The notes beneath the pieces are model-generated. The model searched no databases, was not told where the DNA came from, and saw only the letters and a program-made list of their open reading frames with translations. From Taenia hydatigena (Eukaryota; Platyhelminthes; Cestoda; Cyclophyllidea; Taeniidae), in the NCBI GenBank assembly GCA_036345935.2, contig JADWOT020001154.1, forward strand, positions 62,001 through 126,000: a stretch of DNA of 64,000 nucleotides, in the 5' to 3' direction. The number at the start of each line of letters is the position of its first letter. The first letter of the stretch is position 1. Both the position numbers and the translations under genes were made by a program. Shown here piece after piece: positions 48,021-60,339 of the stretch.

Positions 48021-50787
48021 GTCTCCATTCTTGCTTTAGCCAGCATTAAGAATGATGCTTTGCCACCTGCATTGTCAAAACAGCAAAAGTCCGTGACACT
48101 ATCTCTGTCACTTTGGATAAAGGGTTGGAGATGCCTTTATCCAAAATTTACGCGTTGATTTTATCAAGAGTCTGTGCCACACACTTTTAATTTGCAGTAA
48201 ATTGGTGAAGTTTGATTAATGGTAGTAAAGTGCAAAGTTTTCTTTCATTTTGGTCAAAATGGGCAGCAATCAATCAAAAAATGCTTACCGAGTATGCCGC
48301 TCATGTTGATGATGCCACGCCAGTGCCTTAGAATGCTGAACTAAATTATGCGGTAGCAAATTTTACTCATTTACAATTGCTGTTGTTTAAACTTATTTTT
48401 AAAAGACGCACTATTGCAGAATACTAAGCCGCCACTTACTAACTACGTCAATTAAGTCAATGGGGAAAAAGACCACGATTGCGGCAAATGAGCTCAATGC
48501 CTTACACACAGTGCTTTAAGGCCAGTTTAGATTTTAAATGATATCCCATTAACAGCTTCGTATCCCGTCACTTTTGCCTTTCCACAGAACCGTCAGCGAC
48601 GTAAATGTCTAGAGATGGGCCAGATACGTCGATATGAAAGCCTACTAGCTTTTTTGACATTTCACTATATTATCTCGTTTGTTGTGATGCCTTAAGCAGC
48701 ATGGTCATCTCAAGCTGTCTTTACATTTACATTTACACTCAATGATGCAACGAAGACTCAATCTATTGGAAGATAATGGAAAAAAAAGCTTTACAGTTAA
48801 GAGCCGGTTATGACTTTGCCCAGTGCTCTCATTACACGGGGTCAAACAAGCCTAGATTTTGTCCCACTACTGAATCATTAAATGGGTGACGCATTCTGAT
48901 ATGATAAGGAGGAGAATCAGTCTGCTACAACAAGAGGGTTTGTGCCACCTTTCATGCCTTCACCTTAAAGTTCGCTGTCCGCAAGTCGAGTAGTTCTTTA
49001 CCCGAATCCTGATATGAGATAGAGGAATGTAGCTGCCGAAACGGACAATGGTGCAGACGCCCACAGACTCTGATGGCTGGGGTCGCGTAAAGGTCGTCTC
49101 ACGTTTTTTATCCACAGCTCCTGTTATCCAGGGTGCTGACTGGGTGACGGTACAAAGCGACGACGCCTCTAACCCTAACCCTAAGGTCTTAGCAATCGAT
49201 GCCCTGACTATGTCCAACCTCCAAGAGATCACCAATCTCACGTCGCCACCATCGACAAGACTAACCGTATCGGAAATATTAACTGCTCTACTCTTACGGC
49301 CACGCATTCCTTGCTCATTCAACGTGGCTTAAACTAAGATGCTTTGCACTGACTCATGCTAACTGCTTGCATCGATATCGTTGACTGATGGTAACCAAAG
49401 CCTGTCCAACCTGGACGTACCGTCAGCACCATCGATAACAGACCGCACAAACCCACCAGCTACAGTGGTTCTTACAGTGGTGATTATGAATGCAGAATGA
49501 AGCAGCAGGTTGTACGATTCTCCGATTCAATCCATAACAAGCGATCTTAGCCAAAGCCATTTTGAAGCGAAACTGCATGTAGGGTGAGTCACGACACAAC
49601 CCAAACACTGCAGTGACGACCCAAACATTTGTTTGCAGCCGATTTTGTTCATGCGTCAAACTCTGTATTATGGGCGCAGTACACGGTACTGTTGATTAGA
49701 TGTGACTAACCTATCAAAAGGCTAGAAGTTGCGTAACTTACCAAAAGGATAAACGAAATCACAACACAAGACCCGAAAACAATACCTTACATTTTTAAAT
49801 GCGCCTCATACGGAAATGCCCTCTATTCTTTAAAACAAAGAAGATCCTACTGTCATTCCAACAATTAATCCTTAAGTTGTAATTCGTTTTCATGTAAGAG
49901 GTGCAGGGGATATCAAACAAATATTTTCACAATGATTGATACTTCAGAGCAAGTGTGAAGATTGCAACCTTCCTTCTTAGCTCGCATGCTTCCCATTATA
50001 AATCGCACCTCACATTTAAATTTGATAAACATGCTATGAAAAGGCACGTCTTCTCGAAACCTTATTCCAAAAATTGAAGACTATTAAAGTAAAATGTTTA
50101 TTGAAGGAATAGAGTTGATTTCACATAGGCATGACAATTGATACAAAGGAACTGGTCATCTAAAACAATAAAGAAATTACATTATGGGGAGCGAAAAAAT
50201 TAAAAACGGTTTTGTGCAACGTGTGCCTATATAAAGGCGTTTGTGCAAATTAGCATATTTGGAAGTAAGGGAGAAAAAGTGCTTATGCGTTTGACTAGGC
50301 AGAACGTTGCATTAAACTAAATATGCATAAAGTCATATTTAAAATCTATGCAGGGCATAACTCTCAATGCAAAAGCTGCATTTTTTACACAAAAGTGGGT
50401 GAAGCTATCAAAGTAGTCACCCAAAATTCCTATAGCTGATGGTTGTGCAATCCAACGAGCGCATGGGAAATGGTGGAATCAACACTGGCAAGGGGTAATA
50501 CACACCACACCAGGTGACGCCCGGGCAAACACTGAATGGTGACATCCGAAACACCATGACAGATTATTAACAGCCTGTGTAACTCTTTTCGAACTTGAAC
50601 GTCACAGATCAAAGTGTTAGCAATGCAATAGCTCACTTATGCATGAGTTCATTAAAAATTTTAGAGTCTAATAGAGTACCGTAGTCCGCTATAAAATCGT
50701 CAACAGTCAAGGAACCTTATTCGTGATCGCCTGCTAAAAAAAGAGAAGGTGTATTTAAAATTACACTAGCAAGAGTTATAACGGTCG
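48021..50787. other. Spacer downstream of the CELF-like gene; includes a possible repeat-protein relic at 49048-49500
   Basis: At 49048-49332 the plus strand is open for 94 codons and the minus strand for 120. The plus frame ends in MSNLQEITNLT. A second frame continues with TIDKTNRIGNINCSTLTATH, a Thr/Asn-rich pattern like beta-helical repeat proteins. I cannot name a family and the frame is broken. A (TTTACA) triple repeat lies at about 48720-48736. A short CCCTAA-like pair at about 49171-49183 is too short to be a telomere tract. The 3' UTR of the CELF-like gene should run leftward from 50787; no clean AATAAA was seen close to its stop. Confidence 0.3.
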
Positions 50788-52921
50788 TTATGACCCGTGG
50801 CTTATAAAAGATCTACCTTCGGGGCGCTTCAACTGAACTCTTAACCTTTTCCTTCCCAAAGCATATCCATCCATTGCGCGTATCGCGTTCTGCGCACTCA
50901 CTGTATTATCGTAGCTGACAAAACCTGTGGATAGACACGCCGCGGTTAACAGAGATCTTGGCCATTTCAAGGGCAGTCAACCAAACATGTGCACCTACCA
51001 AACCCTTTGCTTTGGCCTGTCGTTCTGTCCAAAAATATCTTCACGCTCAATACGCGCCCAAATGGCGAGAACAGATCGTGTAAAATCTTTTCACTACATT
51101 CCTGAGGGATATGGAAGATGAATAAGTTGGAGCCTTTTGGGCCCCTTCTCACTGATTCCCGTCCAACGGGGTCTTGGTGATTAGGGGTGTTTGCAACTTG
51201 GGCGGCGTATTGAGCAGCCACTGCTGCTAAAAGGTAGAAGAAGATAATGCATTCAAAAGAATTTTTAGACATGAGAAAATAGAAGGAGAAGCATAGACCC
51301 ACCATGTCCAAACTGGGGATTGATGCACACAGGTGGATGGATAGCTAAAATTGATGCATGATGGTGTGTGGCTAGATTGGCATAACTTTTGCAACAAATG
51401 ACTGCGAACGACAATACACCTGCGCCGTCATAAGGAGTGCTTGGCATTGTAAGTTGCACATTCCAACTCGGGTAAAATTGGTTGTTCTGAAGTGCACTGG
51501 TAGCAAGATATTGCTGTTGCTGCTGCGGCATGAGTTGCTGTGTGCTGTGTTGAGCCAACATGTATTCATTAGACCGCACCACTAAGGGATCATTTTTTGT
51601 GGCCTCGTAATTAGCTCCTAGCGCAGCAATCGTGTTGCTGATGGCTAAGCCAGCGTTGTCGGTTATAGCAACAGCTGCGGGATTCGGCCATACTGGGGAC
51701 AAAATTGCTGCACTTGGCTGGATCTGTGCAACTGCTGCGGGGCACTGCAATGGTAGAACAGCCATTTTGTCTCAGCCTTTGCCTACATATGTAACTTTTA
51801 GAAGCATTTGAGTCGTCAGCCATTGAATAAGGCCTTGCGCATATCGCAGAAGCATAATTCCCTTAGCTAATCCCCAAACGAATGTGCTTTCGGATTGCAG
51901 CGTCGGAAGACAATGGCCGAGGTCACCACCAAGTAGAGCAGTAGCATCCATGGGGCAATTTACTTGGAAATTTGGAGTAAGTTGTGCAATATTATGACCT
52001 CCGAGAGAGATCACAGCTGGAGTCGAACTTGAGTTCGATGGTAATATGTGGCCGTTGAGCAGAGGCATCGATCCAGCTGCTCCCATGTTTCTTTCGTAAT
52101 GTGCACCAGTAGCCACTTTTGGCGACAAATTATCTGAGTCCTATCAAAAGCAATCATCGTTGTTAAATGCGAATAGGCACGGATAGGTCATGGCCATACT
52201 GTAGCCCAATTCCAAGTACTTACGGGTACTGAGGAAATTCCATCTCCAAGATTCGACGGGTTAGGTTCTCTTGGGCCAAAAGAGTCTATCGAGGCACGAT
52301 CGTTGTTTTAATTGAATGTGATTGTGAAATAAAGCAAAAATGACGTCAGTAGAAAAAAGAAAATATGAAAAGTGTTTTCTAACTTCACGGCCTCTTAAAC
52401 TTGCATAGCAAACCTACTCTTTCATTAGTAGATAGGCCTTCTTATCTAATGCTGACGAACTCAGTCATGACTTTTTCACACAAAAATTAGCTACAGCTTT
52501 AAAAATAGCCTTAGGTTAGCTGACCTGGGAGCGCGCATTTAACTATGAAAAAGATAATAATTTTTAAATGCGGTACTTCGCTGGATGTGTACTACCAACA
52601 AACTGGGGTGGATGAAAATGGGTTGGGGCATATTCTGCTCTTGGTGGCTATCCTAAGAGTACCGCCAAAACATCAACAAGTAAGAAAGATAGCTCAGCCA
52701 ATTCTTGCTTATCACTATCTTATTTTTAAACTGCAAAGTGCCAAAAAAGGGAATAATTTGGCAGCTGTACGCAGAAACAGGGTGGTTTCATGAAAGAATG
52801 AAGTTTATAACCCCTAAGAACATACCATTTAACGAGGACACTATAAACGCAAAGCACTCACTGGAGCTTCTGTCCTCCTGAACTTGAGATGCAACATTAG
52901 AGTTGGAATTGGCTGATTCCG
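50788..52921 (-). CDS. CELF/Bruno-like RNA-binding protein, 3' exons (5' partial)
   Basis: Seven exons are inferred from splice signals and frame: 52862-52921, 52224-52285, 51964-52140, 51420-51744, 51303-51344, 50999-51226 and 50788-50924 (stop TAA 50788-50790). All introns are GT...AG and every junction agrees in phase; the joined 1031 nt stay open. The first part is a Ser/Asn/Gln/Ala-rich linker, including [10 protein letters not shown], as between RRM2 and RRM3 of CELF proteins. The last two exons encode a full [15 protein letters not shown] (RNP2) and SKGFGFVSYD (RNP1), with [11 protein letters not shown] and [10 protein letters not shown] at the C-terminus. CELF proteins regulate splicing, translation and decay of GU-rich mRNAs. 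RRM1 and RRM2 were not found; they should lie upstream, possibly outside the window. The 219-nt intron 51745-51963 is the least certain junction. Among RRM proteins, the C-terminal position and sequence fit CELF best. Confidence 0.85.
50925..50998 (-). other. Short intron inside the RRM of the CELF-like gene (74 nt)
   Basis: The donor GTAGGTGCAC follows AAAGGGTTTG, and the acceptor CTATCCACAG precedes GTTTTGTCAG. Removing it restores the RNP1 octamer KGFGFVSY across the junction (phase 1). Other introns of the gene are of similar size: 51227-51302 (76 nt), 51345-51419 (75 nt) and 52141-52223 (83 nt, donor GTAAGT). Confidence 0.85.
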
Positions 52922-55900
52922 CTGTACGATTCATGAGTGCAGGAAAGCAGTACAGTGAACAACTTAGGGCCACGTGTCGCCCCAAAACGAAATTTGGACC
53001 TGAGTGGTGCTGCTACTACACAGCTTTGATATTTATACATTTCTTTGGTGCGTCCGTTGTTCATATTCTAAGCGCTTATTCGCTAATGGATGAATCACAA
53101 CTCCTGCATTATTGGTTGGGAGTGATTAATGAGAGGATGAGGCATCTGATTGGATAAGCCCATATCATATCTGCTAAAAGCTCCTACTGCGGAGTTGGAT
53201 TAGGCTCGAGGCTATGCATTAGGCATCAGGCCAACAAGGAAAACATTGGAAAGGCATCATTACTACAGGACCCGTTTCTATATACGAGCTCGACACTGTA
53301 CGTGTGAGATTCTTCTCTGTGGTGACAAGAGTAATTTGATAACTCCATTTGTCAGCAGGAATATACTTTTTGCGCGTAGGATTTCAAGTCGCATGCTTTG
53401 CTCTGCAAATTTACGATAGACAGGGTATCAGTAGAATTATTGAAGTTCTTAGCAAAGAAAAATGGTTTCAGGCTAAAAATGTGGGTGATTCTCCCTAATT
53501 TTATTGAGAACCGCCTGCTAATTAGCAAGACGAAACCATTTTAAGGTAATCGCTCGTCCTCAAGAAAGTGTTATTTTTGAGAGGCAGTGCCATATTGTAA
53601 GGCAAAGTAATCTACTTTTGCTGGCCTTATTCATAAACGGTGAAAAGGGTTGCAACCTGCTGTTTACCTTTCTAGTATTGACGTCGCCAACATGCAAACT
53701 TGGTTTTCGAGACTGTTGCAGGAGCCGATTTTATTAAGTGATGCAGCACTTAGGGGTTCGCGGTACTGAAAATTGCAAGATGGGTATAGATTATATATGG
53801 TCTGGGTAGAGAGTTTGCCTGGTGATTGTGCGTTAAGAGCACTATGAAAGCATTTATTGCTACTAGTTATCATTGATTCATTAATTATTATTGCATTCAT
53901 GGTGTTGATTTTGCTGTTCCTGCTTTCCTTTCTCCTGCAAATTTTGGGCAAAATAGGTTTTATTTGCGCATTTTTATTTTCGATTTGCTGTGGATCTTCA
54001 TAGCAATCACATCTTTCTTCCACACAGTATTTGCGTCATCCGAATTTATTTCCAATAGAGTCCCTATGCTAATTTTATGAAAGAGACCTTTACATCCATG
54101 GAATCTGATCAGGTTAAGAAAGTACCCTGGTTTACTTTGTATGTGAATTGACAAACACGTGCTGCATTGGCGATCCTATTTCCATTGAGAAACAGCTTCA
54201 GTTCAATTAAATTTGCCTGGCTTGATATGACCCAAGCCCTCTCCTTTGCTTTTGTGCACGGAGATTATGCCATCGTCTCTGCAATCAGATCCCTACCATC
54301 ACCACTACGAAAACGAAACTCGACCAAACTTATCGCTCATCTGCTCCATCTATGCCGACAGAATGCAGGGATTCGAAAAAGGAGACTTTTGTGCCTTCAC
54401 CTCTGCAAGTATTCATCCCCACAAATTTCGGCATTGCTCCTCCACTCATCAGATTTGCCAACGCCTAGACGTGAAGATGGAGTTCAATGTGATACCTGTG
54501 GCAGATAACATTGTTTTAAATATGTCTTAAACTTAGATTTAATTGGTACTGCCTCCGGCTTATCCATCCTTCAATAATGATTCGTCTATTTGGAATAAAG
54601 TCACCTGCTTGTAGTTCAGATAGTTCTAACAGAATCACAACTTATCCTGCATAATTAGATTTGCTAAGATTTGGACCAGCATATTGGATAATAAACATAA
54701 ATATGCAGTCAAAACAGCAGAACACAGTCAAGCAGTGATGCTCACAATAGTATGACAATGGAAACAAATAAATTCCTTCATCAAACTTAGAGCCGATCGC
54801 CAAAATGAAGTGCGTCAAAAGCCGATAACGATGCTGGGTTTAAGTGCATGGATGATTGGTTAGCAGTGGGTCTGTTAAGGATTCCTACTTCTATAAGTTT
54901 ACTGCGACCCCTATCTTACAGGGAGGCACAGAGACCCCTTTTACTGGGCGCTGGGTCTAGCTCATAACCACAAGGTTTAATCATTGTACCCGTCAAAGAC
55001 GCCAAGGAATGCGTATCATCCTATGCGCCCTCTGGTAAGACCTTATTAGGTAAAATAAATTTTGGCTTCACTTAGGCCCTAGATTAGAACAATGCTGCAA
55101 AAATTCATCCCAGCAAGTTATCAGTCATGCAGAGCACTTGGTGCTAATAAGTCTTTTTGCTGGGCGACTCCAATGCCTAGTAGGACGGGCCTTTTGCTAC
55201 TAGACACATAGGTGTTGCATCCTGTCAAAAATTTGGACTGTCAATTATGCTCGAGAAGCCCTGCGGTACAAAAGTAAATCTCCTATTCAGTTTAGCAACT
55301 TTATGACCATGCATTACCAGGAACTTCAAACGTCTCTGCATTACAAATCGCGACCGTGGCTGAAATTCCGACAAGATACAACTAATCCATAAATTAGCTA
55401 GCGAAATGGAGAAATAGCCTTTTGGCAAAATGCAAAACTTTCACACTCGACAATGCGATTTGCGCGCCAAAACATTTCAGCGGGCAAAGTCGCATAATAG
55501 GTTCCTGTCGCTGCGAACGCGCCCTGATGGAATTTTGTTTTATGGTTAGATTACGGCTTAGGAGCAGCATTATAATGCTGATTTCACATTTATTTCGGCT
55601 GTCATGCCGTGAGCTTTGGGGTGCCCTCTTTGGCCTGGGCTGCACCCTAGCATAGGCGTGTAAGGGCGGTAAGAGACTGTCTCGATTTTATTGTAGCCAT
55701 TGCTTGCTTGCTGATAACGACAGCATATCCTTTGCGGCTCTGCTTCATTTCTTCTTCTTTCCGTGGGAATAAAGCAAAATCATGCTAGGAATTCATCAGG
55801 TGCTCACATAGGCTATCCGTTGAACTGGGTGCGGAGAATCAACCTTGTAGCTAGCTTCCTGTAAGCGAGTTCATGCGAACCCACAAGAACACTTTGGCAA

Positions 55901-58900
55901 TAATACGGAATTAGCTCTGAACACTAAATCCACCTTTCCAATATTTAGGCCTATCCACTCTCTCAGAGCCACCAAAATTTCACCAAGTCTAAAGCGTGAT
56001 CTGATTTACATGATTTAACTGATTGTTGTGCTATTCTTTAGATTAGATTATTATTTAGACTATTCATAAGCGCAAACACTTGTACGCAAATACACACCTT
56101 TGTATGCGTGCGCTTGTACGTAGTCGCATACACAGAAATCGATACGCATGATGCATCTAAAATTTAAAGGCGCTTACCATGATGGGCACGCGACATATGT
56201 GCAAGCCTTAAGATGGAGTTCTTGAACGTGGAGAATCACCTTGTACACCTATAGTTGTACATTTTAGTGCAGAGAACATTGAGTTGGCGAAAACTTGCGA
56301 GAGAGTATGCGATGAATTTAATGGATAAGCAAAGGGACCTTCCGGATCTGTCCTCAGCATTGCATGCGAGTAAGACCTAGAGGGGCGGAAGTTGCGTGCA
56401 GGGCTAGAATTCTGAGCAATGAGGTCGTGATTAAAGTTCATTGCAAATCTAATGCTTATCTCTTCGTCATGTACTCTAATTAAAGAGTTAATATAAATTT
56501 AGCTTTTCATGTAAGGGATGAGATGCCGGTTGCCAAGAAAGACTTTTAATTTGTCGGATATTTCTAGAGACTGTGTTTCAGAGTGCCTTAACGAACCCTT
56601 CCACTTATTCCGGCAAGGAAGAAAAACTTCTATATTATCCATAACACGGCTGTGAAATGATAAGTTGTGAGCTGATGTTTCAAACAACTCGAAATTTGTT
56701 ATTATTGACGATGTATTTGATCCTGCTGCTTGATCTACACTCATTGTATCTGCCCAGCATTGCACTTTATCAAGAATGGGGACTATAAAATAAGTGTGTT
56801 TCAGGCTCTTTACTAGTTGTGGCTACCTGCTTCTGGACTTGCAGCCCACACTGGTTTTTAAAAATGGGAGATCTGTCTCAAGCTCTGAGTCCTGGTACTC
56901 AGAGGCAGATTCAAACATAATCCACTTCAGTGACCACATCGGTTGTTTGCTCAGAAGACTTCTGTGCCTCAGATGTACGTTTTCAGCTTTTGGGTAAATA
57001 AGGTGCTCATGTAAAGAACAAAGCTTTATTAAAGAGATAAAGCTTTTCTCACATCATTAGAGCGTGCCAAATTCACCCACTTACTTGATTAAAACCTTAA
57101 AGTCCTAGTTCATCCCACATCATGGTGTATGCAAGCAACATTAAAGCAGACGGTGTTTTTACTGGCAACTATGAAGAAGAGCTATCTATTAGATAACCAC
57201 AAGGTCAACTGTAAATAAATCTTTTTCCTTTCTTTGACTACTTTGCTTTCAAGTACTCAGCCTTACCCACCTATTCTTCCAGGACAGCACAATAGCAAAG
57301 ACGGTGCGAATAAGATATCTGATTGCGTGCTGCAGTCACTCTCGATGCCCATTTTAAGAAGGATCCCTCTTCCTTTTACCTAATGGTGTAATTTTGAAAT
57401 TAAAAAGAATGTGCAATGTTAAATCGATTCCATTAACAACCCCTATAATTGTATGCTCAATTTTGGACCTTAGTTGTGGCTGGGCTATAGAAAAATGCCA
57501 CCTTCATTAACATGATGCCGCTCTCGAATAACTCAGCACCCATTACTCGCATCCTTGTCTCATTTTTGTCAAAGTCGGCACTTCTGTTAAGTGCTGTCTG
57601 AGCTGACTATTTAACCAACTGTTGACTTTGCTTACTATCATTCCTTTGCAGCTGCCTCACTGATCCTTTTAAGACTAGTTCCTGAAAAGGCTGTTAGTTA
57701 CGTGGTGCGTCTTTGACTCAGCGATTTCCAAGTATATCGATGGTATGGGCATTAAGGGATCCTAGGAAAAGGAGAAAAGTTTGATTCCGTACACCTGAGT
57801 TGCTGAGATTTCTCTAGCATCCAAAATGCTTGCAGTGACCATTAGGGCATGTGACCAAGTTGATTTGCATTAATGCACACACAACTGAGCAAAGTTTTTA
57901 ACTTAAATGAGATCTCTGAATGGATTTGATTACTGAGCGTTGCTTGGAAGGTCGAAAACCCTACCATTGATCCCAATTTGAGGCTTGACTAACGAAATCG
58001 TTGACAGTATAACTGATTTTCCTAATATTTTTGCTGAAGCGTTCTCGACGACCCGATATGAGGAGATTAGATTCTGCAATTTCTTGTTTGCGAATGTTTA
58101 GTCATCGGCTCCAATGTCATGACATCTTGATGTCAAGTTCGGCATATGGTGGAAGAGAGTGGGAGAGATCCGATACGCAGAGGAACACATTTCAATCACA
58201 TCCAACATTGATTTCACCCAAAGTAATTTTCTGCTGTACAGTACTGTATATCAGTTCAATTAACCACTAACGATTAGGCTTGCCCAGGTCAAATGATGAG
58301 TCATATTGAAACCGTCTTCTTTTTAATGCATAATAATTAATACGAACTCACTAGACCCTGCGCTACTGCATCACTAAATGCCAGTATAAATCCGAAGGTG
58401 CTGCCAATTATTTTTTGTAGGCTGCAGCAGTGCATTTCAGTGTATTGTGAGACCATTGGCCTTAATAAGCAGCTGATCTGCCACAGTGGCGCAAAATTTG
58501 TGCGAGGTACGTGAGAACGAAGATAAGAGAACGAATAGGGGATCAAAAAATTGTTTTTTTTGACGTAATAGATCAATAGGGTAGTTTTTGAATCGTTGAG
58601 TTGGGTTGACGCTGTTCTGTTTCCCAATCGCATGTAACAAATCCGCTATTTGATGCACAAACAAGTGTCTGCGGTCCTCTTGATGTGATCCAAAACAGCT
58701 GCGTGTCAGATCGGAGGACGACAGTTGCCAAAGCGATGCACAATAGATTGTGCGAAGCAGTAAGCCAATTTACTATTGTCACGTGGTAGCTGCGGCCTAC
58801 ATTCCAGTTTGATGGTGGCAATGCTGTCTCGGGACCATTACCCTATTATTTACAATGCAATTTTGTTGTATAAAGTGTAGTAGAGCTACTTCCATTTCCT

Positions 58901-60339
58901 ATAGTTCTTTTTTGTAGAAAACAAACGACTAGTGTTTGTGATTTTGATTACACGACCTCGTCCTTAACTTGCTTTAGCATAAAGCGTAATGCTCAAAAAA
59001 GGCGTTAACTCTTATGCAAATCACTTCGTTACTTTTGTTTGACTGCTTCGTAATAGTTACAAATGTAGGCTTACAGGCTTTTGGTGAACACGCTAAGATG
59101 TAAAAGCGCTTGACGAGAGCGTAGAAATCGGCCAACTTCATGCTTCATAATTTGATTGTAGACAGGGAAGTAGAACGTGTACGAACAAAATGCGCTAGCA
59201 TTAGGTAAAGGAATGTCCCTGCAGGTAAAATAAATAAATTACACGTGGATGTGAGTCTCCTATACACACAAAAAGAAATCCTGTTCTTGTAAAATCCATT
59301 ATGTTTATGCGGTCGCAACTAAGGTTAGATAAGGGAAGAACTGGCGCCCTAGTTAGGTTTCTTATGTGCATGTGACTGCAATTAGCATGGATTAGGTGAA
59401 AAATGCCATTGTAATTTTTCAATTAGGTACCTGTGACTGGGCTTAGTCTACATTGAGGAAAGACCGTGTTACTGCCTCCTCGTTGTTCTCTTCCATCGTT
59501 TGTAATTTTGTGGTGGAGAAGACCCAAACTGCAAGGCTCTGTCATTTGTTAATTTGTCGTCAGCACTTCCTCTTCCCCCAAAGAGATTAAATATGCAAAA
59601 TGCACTGGTCAAGGGCCAGCTCGAGAGTAAAAAGGGAATGGAGTTAATTTTTCTGATAAAGTTCTTTTGATTCAGTTTATTTTTTGCCGCCCACCTTGAG
59701 TTTTTCCTTAATGAATTAACTTTGCAGAGTTGTAGTAATATAGGAGTGCTGCTCAAATGTCTCCTTACCTTCGTTTCTGAATTCCTACTTCAGTATACTT
59801 TAAGGTTGACGTTATCTGATTCGATGCAATTTTGCAACTATTTTGCACGGATTTTTCGCGGACAAGGTTTTTCTTTGAAACACATAACCAACAGTGATTC
59901 GTTAATTTGCATCAAACAGGCTTCGCTTAGTCAAGGTGCGATCATCGGATAGTTAAGTGTCAATTTAAAGAGGAGCAGAAATGTTGGATCCTACCTAGCC
60001 ATTGGTCAAGAAGAGACTAAAGGCGACCTTATAGTTTATCAAATACAAATGCTTTACATGGCGTCGCTTACTTGGTCGTTTTCACGGACACATTTGGGCG
60101 CATTCATGACAGCCTCTTCTTCTATGAATGGGCAAAGTGAACAGGCGAAAGCGATTGCATGACTGACTGTTTGAGTGGAAGATTGGTGTTTGTCACTGTG
60201 TGAATATATATACAATTAGATTAGTCCATCACTTACCGGAAGGCAAGAAGAAGTGAAAATTTCAACTGAAGTTGGAGGAAGACAGCAAAAAGGGTAAATA
60301 AGAAATGTCAAACCTTAGCTATTCAGACTATAGATGAAT
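52922..60339. other. Upstream flank or long intron of the CELF-like gene; no other recognised gene
   Basis: If RRM1 and RRM2 exons exist they lie on the minus strand here or beyond; I could not find RNP motifs. One exon-like segment at 53668-53765 has a strong acceptor (TTGCAATTTTCAG) and donor (AAAG|GTAAAC) on the minus strand and is open in one frame (REPLSAASLNKIGSC). Its end phase does not fit the 52921 exon, and the sequence is not an RRM. A plus-strand region at 54167-54530 is open in two frames at once, without recognised motifs. The rest is AT-rich spacer. Confidence 0.3.

Noticed and set aside
49171..49183. CTAACCCTAACCCTAA, telomere-like
   Set aside because: Only two repeats and a fraction. 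Too short for an interstitial telomere tract and easily chance.
51265..51765. 166-codon continuous minus-strand frame as a single exon
   Set aside because: It reads through two short introns whose ends are GT...AG; one of them has a length divisible by three, which keeps the frame open. Splicing gives a better CELF match at both junctions.
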